Below, piece by piece: positions 50,693-59,552 of a stretch of DNA of 64,000 nt. Numbering within the stretch: position 1 is the stretch's first letter; every line of letters starts with the position of its first letter. Origin of the DNA: an uncultured bacterium (lineage in GTDB: Bacteria; Planctomycetota; UBA1135; GCA-002686595); NCBI GenBank assembly GCA_938083085.1, contig CALLKX010000012.1:1-64000 (forward strand), written 5' to 3'. The translations under genes and the position numbers were made by a program. Below the pieces are notes generated by a model. That model was not told the DNA's origin and did not search any database. It saw only the letters and a list, made by a program, of their open reading frames with translations.

Positions 50693-51985
50693 TCACTGGA
50701 ACGTGACTGAGAGCCCGTCGGTGAAGTTGGACGTGGCGGAGCCGCCCACCGCATCGCGGTACCACGCCTGGAAGTTCCAGGTGTCTCCGGCGATCGCGGT
50801 CACGAAGCCCGTGGGCTGGGGAATCTGCGTCAGGTCCAGTGCGAGGCTGATGGTTCCGGCCGGGTTCGCCTGCTGGATCTGGCCAGGACCGACGTAGCGG
50901 CCGATGGAGCCAGACAGGCAGAGGTTGCCCTGGCTTCCGCCGGGGTTCGCCGCGAAGCCCTGGGTCGTGCTCGCGAGATAGAAGGCGAAGGAGTTCGCCG
51001 GCAGGCTCGACGTGCTGAGGGTCAGGTTGTTGTCGACGGCCACGTCGGAGCCAGACCCCGTGGTGTTGGCGATGGCGCCCGTCGAGTTCTGGTTCGCCGT
51101 GCAGTAGGCCGTGCCGACGTTGCCGCCGCCGCCGCCGCACCCGGACCCACCGATCACCATGGAGTAATCGTTGCAGTCAAAGTCCGGGTCGCTCGGCCAC
51201 AGCTCCACCCGGAGCACGACGTTGAGCGGGCCGGTGCCGGCAGAGTTGTCGATCACGAGGTTCTCGTCGTCCGTTCCCGACCCGCCAATACCGAGGCTGC
51301 CGCCCCCGCACGCGTCGAAGGCGAAGATGTCGATATCGCCCACGGCCGTCGCGAAGAGCACGTCAATGGACATCGTGCCGCCGGTGTCCACGCAGAAGCT
51401 GTACCAGTCCGGGTCCACCTTGGAACACCAGAGGTTGTTCGTGGTCCCGTCCGTCATCGGACGGGCGGAAGCGCAGTCGTCGTTGTCCTCGAGCGCGTCA
51501 TCCTGGGCCGGGTCGCAGGGGTCGGCGCTGAGCACGAACTGGCCCGGGCCGTTGTTCCCCGATCCGACCTGGCGCGAGCCAACCCGCAGCAGGTAGGACT
51601 GCCCCTGAACGGCGGGGAACGCCACCCGGGAGAGACCGTTGGCGCCGCAGTTCGCGGCGCCGCAGATGAGCAGGTTAAGTGAGCCGCAGGTGGAGTTCGC
51701 CGTGTAGGCCGCGATGCGCGTCTCGAAGCCGGTGGTCGTGCCGCAGGTCTCGTAGCGAACGAAGCCGGTGGCCGGCGAGGTCCACTCGTACCAGAGGTCC
51801 TTCCGCACCGGGAGGCCGTTGCAGTCGTTGACCCCGCTCGCGGTCGCGGAGGTGTTGTCGAAGCTGAAGGTGTTGAAGCCCGCGATCGGCGTCGCGCCGC
51901 TGCAGTCGTCGTTCGACTGAGCAGCCGCGAGGCTGGGTGCAATGAAGAGCAGGCTGGCTCCAAGAAGAAGCGTCTTGGCGTTCAT
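50693..51985 (-). CDS. Secreted protein with pre-peptidase-like domains and planctomycete C-terminal domain
   Basis: A 430-residue exported protein (signal about 1-22, cleaved after AAAQS-like sequence). Two similar beta-sandwich units of the kind seen in surface and pre-peptidase C-terminal domains start NDDCSGATPI (about 24) and DNDDCASARPM (about 172), both rich in paired cysteines. The last 130 residues, starting GTAYCTANQNSTG with NLTLSTSSLPANSF, SQGNLCLSGSIGRY and DTWNFQAWYRD, match a C-terminal domain I recognise as recurrent in marine planctomycete secreted proteins. Probably a surface or extracellular adhesive protein; no catalytic residue seen. Start chosen at the signal peptide, with GAGG about 9 nt upstream. 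Confidence 0.75.
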   Translation of the reverse strand: MNAKTLLLGASLLFIAPSLAAAQSNDDCSGATPIAGFNTFSFDNTSATASGVNDCNGLPVRKDLWYEWTSPATGFVRYETCGTTTGFETRIAAYTANSTCGSLNLLICGAANCGANGLSRVAFPAVQGQSYLLRVGSRQVGSGNNGPGQFVLSADPCDPAQDDALEDNDDCASARPMTDGTTNNLWCSKVDPDWYSFCVDTGGTMSIDVLFATAVGDIDIFAFDACGGGSLGIGGSGTDDENLVIDNSAGTGPLNVVLRVELWPSDPDFDCNDYSMVIGGSGCGGGGGNVGTAYCTANQNSTGAIANTTGSGSDVAVDNNLTLSTSSLPANSFAFYLASTTQGFAANPGGSQGNLCLSGSIGRYVGPGQIQQANPAGTISLALDLTQIPQPTGFVTAIAGDTWNFQAWYRDAVGGSATSNFTDGLSVTFQ

Positions 51986-52135
51986 GGGTGGTGTCCTCGA
52001 AACTGGGGAAGGGAGGGGCGCTGCTCGCCTGGAAGGGAAAGGCAGGTGAGTCGTGAGCGCGAGGGGATGTGGACTGCGCTTCATCATGGCAGGTCCCCGG
52101 GATCCTGCTGGTGAATCACAGCGCCGCTCAGCCCC

Positions 52136-53359
52136 TCACTCGGCGACCCACCCTCGCGGCTTCGGCCTGCGCACCAGCCCACAGAGCAGGCCAAGCGCCC
52201 CGGCCGCCAGTCCCATCATGAGAAGCGGCGCGCCGAAGGACCCCGAGCGCTCCATGAGCGCCGCGGTCGCCCAGGGGGCCACCGCAGAGCCCGCTACCGC
52301 AGCCGTCCCGGCGGCTCCGCGGATTGCGCCGTGGTGACGCCGGCCGAAGTAGCGCGCGAGGGTCGGTCCGTGGGTCGCCGCGCCGATCCCCTGGGCCACG
52401 CCGAGCGTTCCCATCGCCACGTGGGAGCCCAGGCTGCCCGCCCAGAGCTCAAGCACCGCCGCCCCGAGACCGAGGAGGACCATAGATGCGGCCAGAAGCG
52501 GGCCGGGCTGGACCCTGTCCGCGAGCACGCCGCCCAGAAGAGTCGCCCCGAGTCCGGCCCCCGCGTAGGTCATGTATGTCCGAGCGGCCTCCCTCGCGCC
52601 GGTCCCCGACTCCGCGAGGATCGGCAGCAGGTGAAAGTGCACGGCGGTGACGATCGCCGCCTGCGCCGCCACCAGCGAGATCAACACCCAGAAGACCGGG
52701 GTCCTCCGCGCCGCCGCGAGGTCGAAGGACCGAGACCAGCCCTCGTCCTCGCCCGCTCCTCCCGATCCTGCGCTCGGGTCCCGGTCGATCATGAAGACCG
52801 ATGCAACGATCCCGAGCGCGGCGGCCGAGACGGTCAAGGCCACCGCCGAGAAGCGCCACCCCTCGCTGGCGATCAACGCGACGGAGAGCTGGGGGACCGT
52901 GGCGATAGCGAGCGCAACGGTGGCCCCACGGAGCCCCTCCATCCGCCCGAGAGAGGCGTCAAAGCGCAGGGCCAGGGCGTGGCTGGACGCGAGCGAGATG
53001 GCGCCCTGTCCCGTCAGCCTCAGCAGGAAGAACGCCAAGGTCAGGGTCACGAAGCCCGTGGCTGACTGGAGCGCCAACCCGGCCCCGGCGAGCCCGACCG
53101 ACGCAACGCCGATCATCACCCGGGGCCCGATCCGGTCCGCGACGCCGCCGATGCCCGTCAGGCAGATCGCGGACGACAGGGTTCCGATGAGGTACGCGAG
53201 GCCGAGGCGGTCCAGGCTGAGCCCCAGGTCACTGGAGAGCGCCTCGCTGAACGTGGAGATCACGAACGTCTGGCCTGGCGCGGTGATGAACATCGCCACC
53301 AGGCAGCCAGCCACCACCAGCGCTCTCGGCCGCGCGATTCCTGCCCCCCTGCTGCCCAT
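52136..53359 (-). CDS. MFS transporter (OFA/NNP-like)
   Basis: A 407-residue inner-membrane protein with 12 helices. GGVADRIGPRVM between helices 2 and 3 is MFS motif A, and the central loop (about 195-215) contains a DRDPSAGSGGAGEDEGW linker. Sequence in the first helices (TFVISTFSEALSSDLGLSL) resembles the oxalate/formate antiporter-like and monocarboxylate branch, but the substrate is not assignable. It is divergent from rsmB, with a three-site CTYTCCACA cluster between them. No Shine-Dalgarno is visible before ATG 53359. Confidence 0.85.
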   Translation of the reverse strand: MGSRGAGIARPRALVVAGCLVAMFITAPGQTFVISTFSEALSSDLGLSLDRLGLAYLIGTLSSAICLTGIGGVADRIGPRVMIGVASVGLAGAGLALQSATGFVTLTLAFFLLRLTGQGAISLASSHALALRFDASLGRMEGLRGATVALAIATVPQLSVALIASEGWRFSAVALTVSAAALGIVASVFMIDRDPSAGSGGAGEDEGWSRSFDLAAARRTPVFWVLISLVAAQAAIVTAVHFHLLPILAESGTGAREAARTYMTYAGAGLGATLLGGVLADRVQPGPLLAASMVLLGLGAAVLELWAGSLGSHVAMGTLGVAQGIGAATHGPTLARYFGRRHHGAIRGAAGTAAVAGSAVAPWATAALMERSGSFGAPLLMMGLAAGALGLLCGLVRRPKPRGWVAE

Positions 53360-53368
53360 GGGCGCAGT

Positions 53369-53401
53369 CTCTCCACAAGACTCTCCACAGGGTGTGGAAA
53401 G
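53369..53401. repeat. Three DnaA-box-like nonamers spaced 12 bp apart
   Basis: CTCTCCACA occurs at 53369-53377 and 53381-53389, and inverted CTTTCCACA at 53393-53401, with starts exactly 12 bp apart. They differ at two positions (1 and 3) from the E. coli DnaA box TTATCCACA. They occupy the gap between the divergent MFS and rsmB starts, so may be an operator. Confidence 0.5.
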
Positions 53402-53440
53402 CGGGAGCTTTGTCCCGAAGGCACAGAGGCCAGGGCCGGG

Positions 53441-53446
53441 TAGGAT
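53441..53446 (+). promoter_or_regulatory. Leaderless-type -10 box before rsmB
   Basis: TAGGAT ends 7 nt before the ATG at 53454, with CCGCCGA between and no Shine-Dalgarno. Confidence 0.45.
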
Positions 53447-53453
53447 CCGCCGA

Positions 53454-54788
53454 ATGCCCCGCGAGACTGCCTACCTGTGCCTGCGAAGCGGCTCCCCCAC
53501 ACCGCTGCGGGAGGTCGATCGGTATGCCTCCCGACGGGGCCTTGACCTGCGTGACACCGCCCTCGCGCGGCGCTTGGTGGGGACCGAGGTTCGGCGACGA
53601 GGAACGCTCCGCGCGGTGCTCGCGGCGTTCGTTCATTCCAAGCCCAAGGCAGACCTCGCCACGCTGCTCCGGCTCGGGATCGCGCAGCTCCTCTTTCTCG
53701 ACCGAGTCCCAGACCACGCGGCGATCTCTGAGACCGTCCGCTGCGTGACGGACCACCTGGGCCTCGGCAAGGGGCGCACCGCGAACGCGGTGCTGCGCAG
53801 CGTCCAGCGCGCGGTGCTCCCCGGCGCCTCCGGTGACCCCACGCGCGACGTGATCGGCAGAGACCTACGCTTCGAATTCCCCGTCTTCCGCGACGCCGAG
53901 GAGCACCCCCACCTGTGGGCCGAGGATGCGCTCTCTCTCCCCAGCGCCCTCCACAAGCGCTGGACCCAGCGGGTCGGCCGCGAGGAGGCCAACCGCCTCG
54001 CGACACTGGCCCTCGAGGAGCCGCCGCTGTCCCTTCGCATCCGCTCCGAGCGGCCCAGAGAGGAGGTCCGCGCCGCGCTTGGGGCCGAGGGTGTCGCGTC
54101 CACGAACGGCCGCCACCCGCGATTCCTGCTCGTCGCGCCCGAGGACGCCTCGGGCGCCCTCGCCTCTCCGCTCTTCCACCACGGTGAGCTCACGGTCCAG
54201 GGAGAGCACGCCTTCGGCGCTGCCCAGATGTTGGGCGAGGTCGACGGCCTCCGCGTCCTGGACCTCTGCGCGGCGCCGGGAGGGAAGACGGCAGCGGTGC
54301 TGGAGTCCGGACCCCAAAGCCTGGTCGCCTGCGACCTCTCTCCCCACCGGCTGCAGCGGATCCGCACCGGGTTCCAGCGCCTTGGGCTGGAGATTCCCGC
54401 GCTGGTCGCCATGGATCAGGCCCGCGGCCTTGGCTCGGGGGCTCGGTTCGACGCGGTCCTGGTCGACGCGCCGTGCAGCAACACCGGCGTCCTCGCCCAG
54501 CGCCCAGGCGCCAAGTGGCGCCATGGACCGCAGGGCCAGCGCGCCCTTGTTGAGCTCCAGCGCGGGCTGCTCCATTCAGCGAGCGAACACGTCGAGCCCG
54601 GAGGCGTCCTGATCCACTCCACGTGCAGCCTCGAGAGCGAGGAGAACGAACAGCAGGTCCGCCGCTTCCTGGAGGAGCACGCCGGCTGGACGCTCGAGGA
54701 GGAGCTGCGCTCTGCGCCCGCGGCCTTTGGTGCCGGTGGGCCGGCCGACGGTGGCTACGCCGCGCGGCTCCGCGCCCCCCTCTCCTAG
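53454..54788 (+). CDS. rsmB: 16S rRNA (cytosine-C5)-methyltransferase RsmB
   Basis: A 444-residue enzyme methylating C967-type cytosine of 16S rRNA. An N-terminal NusB-like RNA-binding domain (about 10-150: FVHSKPKADLATLLRLGIAQ, VPDHAAISETV) is followed by the Rossmann methyltransferase with SAM motif LCAAPGGKT (about 271-279), DAPCSNTGVL with the Cys that aids product release (about 338) and STCSLESEEN with the nucleophilic Cys (about 389). Both catalytic cysteines are present. The start at 53454 is fixed by the -10 box 7 nt upstream and the family N-terminus. Confidence 0.93.
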   Translation: MPRETAYLCLRSGSPTPLREVDRYASRRGLDLRDTALARRLVGTEVRRRGTLRAVLAAFVHSKPKADLATLLRLGIAQLLFLDRVPDHAAISETVRCVTDHLGLGKGRTANAVLRSVQRAVLPGASGDPTRDVIGRDLRFEFPVFRDAEEHPHLWAEDALSLPSALHKRWTQRVGREEANRLATLALEEPPLSLRIRSERPREEVRAALGAEGVASTNGRHPRFLLVAPEDASGALASPLFHHGELTVQGEHAFGAAQMLGEVDGLRVLDLCAAPGGKTAAVLESGPQSLVACDLSPHRLQRIRTGFQRLGLEIPALVAMDQARGLGSGARFDAVLVDAPCSNTGVLAQRPGAKWRHGPQGQRALVELQRGLLHSASEHVEPGGVLIHSTCSLESEENEQQVRRFLEEHAGWTLEEELRSAPAAFGAGGPADGGYAARLRAPLS

Positions 54789-54812
54789 GCTCCTTGCCTG
54801 GGTCTCCTCCCG

Positions 54813-54910
54813 CTGGCGCCCTTTCACTGGTGCCGGCTCACTGGCGCCCGTTGGCCTGCCCCTGTTCTCGGGCCCCCGTTCTCGGGCCCCTGTTCGCCGG
54901 CGCACGCTCA
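54813..54910. repeat. Seven degenerate 14-bp tandem repeats
   Basis: Between rsmB and the gene at 54937, seven consecutive 14-mers align without gaps: CTGGCGCCCTTTCA, CTGGTGCCGGCTCA, CTGGCGCCCGTTGG, CCTGCCCCTGTTCT, CGGGCCCCCGTTCT, CGGGCCCCTGTTCG and CCGGCGCACGCTCA. They end 26 bp before the next start codon. Confidence 0.75.
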
Positions 54911-54923
54911 GCGCCCACCTCGC

Positions 54924-54929
54924 TAAGCT
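54924..54929 (+). promoter_or_regulatory. Leaderless-type -10 box
   Basis: TAAGCT ends 7 nt before the ATG at 54937, with CTCCCCC between and no Shine-Dalgarno. Confidence 0.4.
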
Positions 54930-54936
54930 CTCCCCC

Positions 54937-55497
54937 ATGGCTCACCGCTCAGAACGGACCTCGCAGAGGCCCCAACAAGGAATCAGCCTCCTCCCGGTCG
55001 TCTTCCTGGTCGTCGGGATGCTCGCGGCGGTGATGGCTGTCGCGGTGGCGACGAACAAGAAGAAGAAGGAAGCCGCGGCACAGGGCGCCCCCGCAGCCGC
55101 GACCACCGAGACCTCGCCGAGCTCGTACAACCCCTTCTCTGACATCGACAACAGTCCTGGCGGCGCGGCCGGGACACGGACCAGCCGGACCAATCGCGCC
55201 CCCGCCGGCCTCCTCCAGAGCTCCGACTACCTGGCCGCCTGCGCCCTGGCGGCCGAGGGCATCGCGCTTGTGAACGAGGCGGAGAAGGCCCGCAAGGTCG
55301 GCGACGAGGACGCCTTCCAGCGCAAGGGGGCCAGCGGGAGGGCCAAGCTCGACGTCGCCTTCGAGCGCGTCGCGGACTGGGTGCTCGCGATCCAGGACCT
55401 CTACCCCAACGACCGCCAGGTGGCCAAGGTGGAGCGTGAGCTCCAGCGTTGGGATCGCGCCCGCAAGAAGGTCCGCAAGGTGAGCGGCGTCCGTTGA
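54937..55497 (+). CDS. Small single-helix membrane protein, unknown function
   Basis: A 186-residue protein with one membrane helix (about 16-39) followed by a basic KKKK cluster, a Ser/Thr/Pro/Gly-rich linker (about 48-90) and a helical C-terminal domain (about 95-186, two charged amphipathic helices, AGLLQSSDYLAACALAAEG and DRQVAKVERELQRWDRA). No family recognised. The short-chain dehydrogenase gene starts on TTG inside its stop codon, so they are cotranslated. Preceded by seven 14-bp repeats and a TAAGCT box. Confidence 0.65.
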   Translation: MAHRSERTSQRPQQGISLLPVVFLVVGMLAAVMAVAVATNKKKKEAAAQGAPAAATTETSPSSYNPFSDIDNSPGGAAGTRTSRTNRAPAGLLQSSDYLAACALAAEGIALVNEAEKARKVGDEDAFQRKGASGRAKLDVAFERVADWVLAIQDLYPNDRQVAKVERELQRWDRARKKVRKVSGVR

Positions 55498-56303
55498 AGG
55501 GTCGCCGCGCCCTGGTCACCGGCGCGTCCTCCGGGATCGGCGAAGCCGTCTCCCGACTGCTCGCGGCGCAGGGCTACCGCGTAGCGCTGCTCGCGCGGAA
55601 CCGGGCTCGGCTCGAGGCCGTCGCGGCGGAGCTCCCCCGCCCCTCCTCCGGCGGCGACCACCTCGTGCTCCCGTGCGACCTGACCCGGGTCGAGGAGATC
55701 GAGGGAGCCATCGAGGCCGTTGAGGCGGCCTTCGGTGGCCTCGACCTGCTGATCAACAACGCCGGAATCGGATATCGCGCCCGCGTCAGCGAGCTGGACC
55801 CAGAGCCCCTCCGGCGCGTCTTCGACACCAACGTGTTTGCCCTGCTCTTGACCTGCAAGGCCTGCTACCCGCTGCTGGTCCGGGGGGATCGCCCGGTGGT
55901 CGTGAACGTCTCCAGCGTCGTGGGGCGCCGGGGCATCCCTGGCCAGGCGGGCTACTCGGCGAGCAAGGCCGCCGTCTGCTCCATTGGCGAGGCGCTGCGC
56001 ATCGAGTGGGCGGAGGAGGACATCGCGGTCAGCACCCTGAACCCAGCGCTCACCGCGACGGGCTTCTTCCAGAACCAGCTGAACCCCCAGGCGCTGCCGG
56101 ACCCGGACCTGGGTGACGCGCGACCGGCGAGCGGCGTGGCGCAGGCCATCCTGGCCCTCGACCAGGACCCGCGGCCCGAGGTCTCACTGAGGTGGAAGTG
56201 GCGGCTGCTTGGGATCCTCTCGATCCTCTCGCCGCGGCTCGCCGACCACGCGCTGGTTCGCCGCCTCGGCGGCGACTGGCGCGTCCCCCGAAGACGGGGC
56301 TAG
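55494..56303 (+). CDS. Short-chain dehydrogenase/reductase
   Basis: A 269-residue classical SDR. Cofactor motif TGASSGIGEAV (about 9-19), strand-4 NNAGIGY (about 86-92), catalytic NVSSVVGRRG Ser and YSASKAA (Tyr-x3-Lys) all present; Arg after strand 2 (ARNRARL) suggests NADP preference. A basic C-terminal extension follows the fold. Substrate unknown; lipid or keto-acyl reduction is common for this branch. Start TTG 55494 overlaps the preceding stop (TTGA); an in-frame start upstream would lie within that gene. It meets the convergent MshEN gene with overlapping stops on opposite strands (CTAG at 56300-56303). Confidence 0.88.
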   Translation: MKGRRALVTGASSGIGEAVSRLLAAQGYRVALLARNRARLEAVAAELPRPSSGGDHLVLPCDLTRVEEIEGAIEAVEAAFGGLDLLINNAGIGYRARVSELDPEPLRRVFDTNVFALLLTCKACYPLLVRGDRPVVVNVSSVVGRRGIPGQAGYSASKAAVCSIGEALRIEWAEEDIAVSTLNPALTATGFFQNQLNPQALPDPDLGDARPASGVAQAILALDQDPRPEVSLRWKWRLLGILSILSPRLADHALVRRLGGDWRVPRRRG

Positions 56304-57088
56304 CGCCCCTCTTGAGTCTCCCCGAACTCCGGCATCGGAGGGAGATCATGGGGCTCCACGGCCTGGGCTTCGATCGAGTCGAGGTCCAGCGAATCACCCA
56401 TCTCAAGCGGGAGCGGGTCCGGGACCACAAAGCCCGCCTCGTCATCGAGTCCGGCCAGCACCTCCGCGTCGGCCTCATCGAAGATCGAGCCCCAGCCCCC
56501 CTCGCGCTCCGGCACCACCCGCGCCTCGAGGTTGTCGCTGACCCAGCGCCGGTTGGACTCCACCGAGCCGACGAGCGGCAGCACCTCGAAGTCTGTGTGA
56601 GCGGACACCTGCGCGAGGATCTCTGCGGGCACGAGGCCCGGCATCGCCACCGTGAGGATCTGCCCGAAGACATCCACCGGGACGAGGTTGTGCTGAATGA
56701 AGAAGTCCTTGTCGATCCCCTCCTGCGCTTCAGGGTTCGGGACGACGAGCTCTATCGGCAGGAACGGGAGTTGGAAGGTCTCGCTGATCAACCGCGCGAG
56801 CTCCCAGTCCGCGACCAGGCTCGAGGTCACGAGCGCCTCGCAGAAGCCCATGCCCCCCTCGCGGCTCAGCTGGAGGAGCTCGCGAACCGGCTCGGGTGCT
56901 ACGAGACCTCTCTCGAGCAGGGTCTCTGCCAGGCGCGCGTAATCCAGTCTCTGGGAGTACTTCAAGGGGGTTCTCCGCCCACGGGAGGACGTGGACTGGG
57001 AGTGCTTATCGGCCCCTTGAGCCTCCGCCTTGAACAGTTTGGAGAGAGAGCGGCGGTAATCGAACCCGGCGTTCGATATCGCATTCAC
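56300..57088 (-). CDS. Stand-alone GspE/PilB N-terminal (MshEN-like) domain protein
   Basis: A 262-residue protein without an ATPase domain. Residues about 48-185 match the N-terminal domain of type II secretion/pilus ATPases: YARLAETLLERGLVAPEPV, GMGFCEALVTSSLVADWELA, then LPFLPIELVVPNPEA and an FFIQHNLVPVDVFGQILTVA beta region, the half that in MshE binds cyclic di-GMP. The C-terminal 70 residues are acidic and probably disordered. It ends 16 bp after gyrB in the same orientation and so may be part of the dnaN-dciA-gyrB operon. Its role, perhaps as a c-di-GMP or secretion adaptor, is unknown; the pilin at 25556 has no ATPase nearby. Confidence 0.75.
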   Translation of the reverse strand: MNAISNAGFDYRRSLSKLFKAEAQGADKHSQSTSSRGRRTPLKYSQRLDYARLAETLLERGLVAPEPVRELLQLSREGGMGFCEALVTSSLVADWELARLISETFQLPFLPIELVVPNPEAQEGIDKDFFIQHNLVPVDVFGQILTVAMPGLVPAEILAQVSAHTDFEVLPLVGSVESNRRWVSDNLEARVVPEREGGWGSIFDEADAEVLAGLDDEAGFVVPDPLPLEMGDSLDLDSIEAQAVEPHDLPPMPEFGETQEGR

Positions 57089-57104
57089 CCTCTCTCCCGC
57101 CCCC

Positions 57105-59552
57105 TCAGACGTCGAGGTTGGTGATCTCGAGGGCGTGCTGCTCGATGTACTCGCGTCGGGCCTCGACGCCCTCGCTCATCAGGATCGTGAAGATCTCGTC
57201 GGCACCCAGGGCGTCCTCAAGCGTCACCTTGAAGAGGCTCCTGGTTGTGGGGTCCATGGTCGACTCCCAGAGCTGGTCGTGGTTCATCTCACCAAGGCCC
57301 TTGTAGCGCTGGATGTCCACGTCCGATTGAGCGCCCTTCTGAACCGCCTTTGCGAGGTCCATCAGGTTGGCGCACTCCTGTTCTGCGCCCTTCGACGTCC
57401 GCACCAGGAAGTTGCCGCCGCCCTGGAACTGCAGCCCTCCTCCAGCGATGGCCCCGAGGACCGCCTCGATCTCCTGCTGTTGCCTGAGGAAGGTCACGAC
57501 GATGTCCGCGTCCTGTCGAAGGACGTTGCTGTCCGGACCGCGATAGATCTTGAGGTCCCCGTCCACGCCCTGGAGCTCAAGCCAGCTGTCGAGCTCCTCC
57601 TTCGTGTTGAAGAACTCCGCGTTCGTTCCGCGCGCGGCGTGAATCGGCCGCAGCCGCGAGCCGTCCCAGCGCTCGAGGAACTCCGTGAAGGTGGTCTCCG
57701 ACCAGGCCGGAACGGCGCCGTCCACGAGGTTTTGAAGCTCCTGAAGCTGGTCCAGCAGCACCTTCAATTCAGGGCCCGTCCAGTCCTTCTTGGCGGCGCG
57801 ATCCTCAACGGTGATCTGCTCAACACCGCGGTCGAGCAGCGCCTTCCGCAGGGTGGGATCGTCGACGATGTACTGGCTCTTCTTGCCCACCGTCAGCTTG
57901 TAGAGCGGCGGCTGGGCGATGTAGAGGTGCCCGCGCTCGATGGTCTCAGGCATCTGACGGAAGAAGAACGTCAGCAGCAGCGTCCGGATGTGGGAGCCGT
58001 CCACATCGGCGTCCGTCATGATGATGATCTTGCCGTAGCGCAGCTTCTCGATGTCAAACTCGGCGCCGATGCCGGTCCCGAGCGCAGAGATGATCAGCTG
58101 GATCTCCTGATGCCCGAGCATCTTGTCGAGGCGCGCCTTCTCGACGTTCAGGATCTTGCCCTTGATGGGCAAGATCGCCTGGTAGCGACGATCCCGGCCC
58201 TGCTTGGCCGGCCCACCTGCCGAGTCACCCTCGACGATGTAGATCTCGGTCTCGTCGCGGTCCTTGCTCTGACAGTCTGCGAGCTTGCCGGGCAGGTTGC
58301 CGCTGGCCAGCGCTGACTTGCGGCGCACCAGGTCCCTCGCCTTTCGCGCGGCGTCGCGCGCCTCCTTGGCCCTGACGGCCTTGCCGACGATCGCCCTGGC
58401 CGGACCCGGGTTCTCCTCGAGGTAGGTGCCGAAGAGATCGTTCACCGCGGCCTCCACGAGTCCCTGGGCCTCGCGGTTGCCGAGCTTGTCCTTGGTCTGC
58501 CCTTCGAACTGGGGGTCGGGGACCTTCAAGGAGAGGACCGCGGTCAGGCCCTCACGCCAATCGTCGCCGGAGGGCAGGTCCTGGTTCTCCTTCACCAGCT
58601 TGCCCGCCCGCGCGTAGGCACCGAGCGTCCTCGAGATCGCCCCACGCAGGCCGGCAAGGTGTGTTCCTCCGCCGTGCGTGTTGATGTTGTTGACGAAGGT
58701 GAAGACGTTCTCCTGATAGGAGTCGGAGTACTGGAGCGCGAGCTCGACCTCGTACTCCGCCCCGGGGTCGTCGATCGAGGGGACGGCCTTCGAGAAGTGC
58801 ACGACGCCGTCATGGAGGATGGTCTTGTTCTTGTTGATGTGGCTGACGAAGGTCTTCAGCCCGTCGGGGTACTCGAAGGCCTCCGAAGCGCCTGTCCGCT
58901 CATCCTCGAGCTCGATCCTGAGCCCTCGGGTGCCCATCAGGTAGGCGGTCTCGCGCAGACGCTTCTCGACGATGTCGTAGTCGACCTCGGTCGTGGAGAA
59001 GATCTCCGTATCGGCGAACCAGGTCACCGTCGTCCCGGTTCGGTCCGTCGTTCCGACCACGGCCAAGTCGCTCGCCTTCTCGCCGCGCTCGAACGACATC
59101 TCATGGATCTCGCCGCCGTTGTGGACCTGCACCGTGAGCAGGGTCGAGAGCGCGTTGACGCAGGAGACGCCAACCCCGTGGAGGCCGCCGGAGACCTTGT
59201 AGGCCTGGTCGTCGAACTTGCCGCCTGCGTGGAGCTTGGTAAGCACGACCTCGACGGCGGGAATGCCCTCGGTCGGGTGCACGCTCACTGGGATGCCCCG
59301 GCCGTCGTCCTCGACGGACACGGAGCCATCCGCCTTGAGGATCACCCGACAGTGCGTGGCGTGTCCCGCGAGCGCCTCATCGACCGCGTTATCCACGACC
59401 TCCCAGATGAGGTGGTGCAAACCTCGGACGTCGGTGTCCCCGATGTACATCGCGGGGCGAACCCTCACAGCCTCGAGACCCTCGAGGATCGTAATCGAGT
59501 CTGCGCCGTAGGTCGGGGTGGAGGTGTCGGCGGTCTGGTCCGTGTCGCTCAT
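57105..59552 (-). CDS. gyrB: DNA gyrase subunit B
   Basis: An 815-residue type IIA topoisomerase subunit. GHKL ATPase motifs: [19 protein letters not shown], and [14 protein letters not shown]; transducer domain; Toprim domain with EGDSAGG (metal-binding Glu), [13 protein letters not shown] and the Asp pair in [10 protein letters not shown]-terminal [10 protein letters not shown]. With GyrA (elsewhere) it introduces negative supercoils. Start 59552 is fixed by overlap with dciA (ATGA) and by the GyrB N-terminus. It follows dnaN and dciA in a probable operon; the acidic insertion after Toprim (about 590-640) gives a length slightly above the common 800. Confidence 0.97.
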   Translation of the reverse strand: MSDTDQTADTSTPTYGADSITILEGLEAVRVRPAMYIGDTDVRGLHHLIWEVVDNAVDEALAGHATHCRVILKADGSVSVEDDGRGIPVSVHPTEGIPAVEVVLTKLHAGGKFDDQAYKVSGGLHGVGVSCVNALSTLLTVQVHNGGEIHEMSFERGEKASDLAVVGTTDRTGTTVTWFADTEIFSTTEVDYDIVEKRLRETAYLMGTRGLRIELEDERTGASEAFEYPDGLKTFVSHINKNKTILHDGVVHFSKAVPSIDDPGAEYEVELALQYSDSYQENVFTFVNNINTHGGGTHLAGLRGAISRTLGAYARAGKLVKENQDLPSGDDWREGLTAVLSLKVPDPQFEGQTKDKLGNREAQGLVEAAVNDLFGTYLEENPGPARAIVGKAVRAKEARDAARKARDLVRRKSALASGNLPGKLADCQSKDRDETEIYIVEGDSAGGPAKQGRDRRYQAILPIKGKILNVEKARLDKMLGHQEIQLIISALGTGIGAEFDIEKLRYGKIIIMTDADVDGSHIRTLLLTFFFRQMPETIERGHLYIAQPPLYKLTVGKKSQYIVDDPTLRKALLDRGVEQITVEDRAAKKDWTGPELKVLLDQLQELQNLVDGAVPAWSETTFTEFLERWDGSRLRPIHAARGTNAEFFNTKEELDSWLELQGVDGDLKIYRGPDSNVLRQDADIVVTFLRQQQEIEAVLGAIAGGGLQFQGGGNFLVRTSKGAEQECANLMDLAKAVQKGAQSDVDIQRYKGLGEMNHDQLWESTMDPTTRSLFKVTLEDALGADEIFTILMSEGVEARREYIEQHALEITNLDV

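Noticed and set aside
55494-56303. Classical SDR as the missing KDF dehydrogenase
   Set aside because: It is 48 kb from the fucose-type genes, overlaps an unrelated membrane-protein gene and has a basic C-terminal tail; no evidence ties it to sugars.
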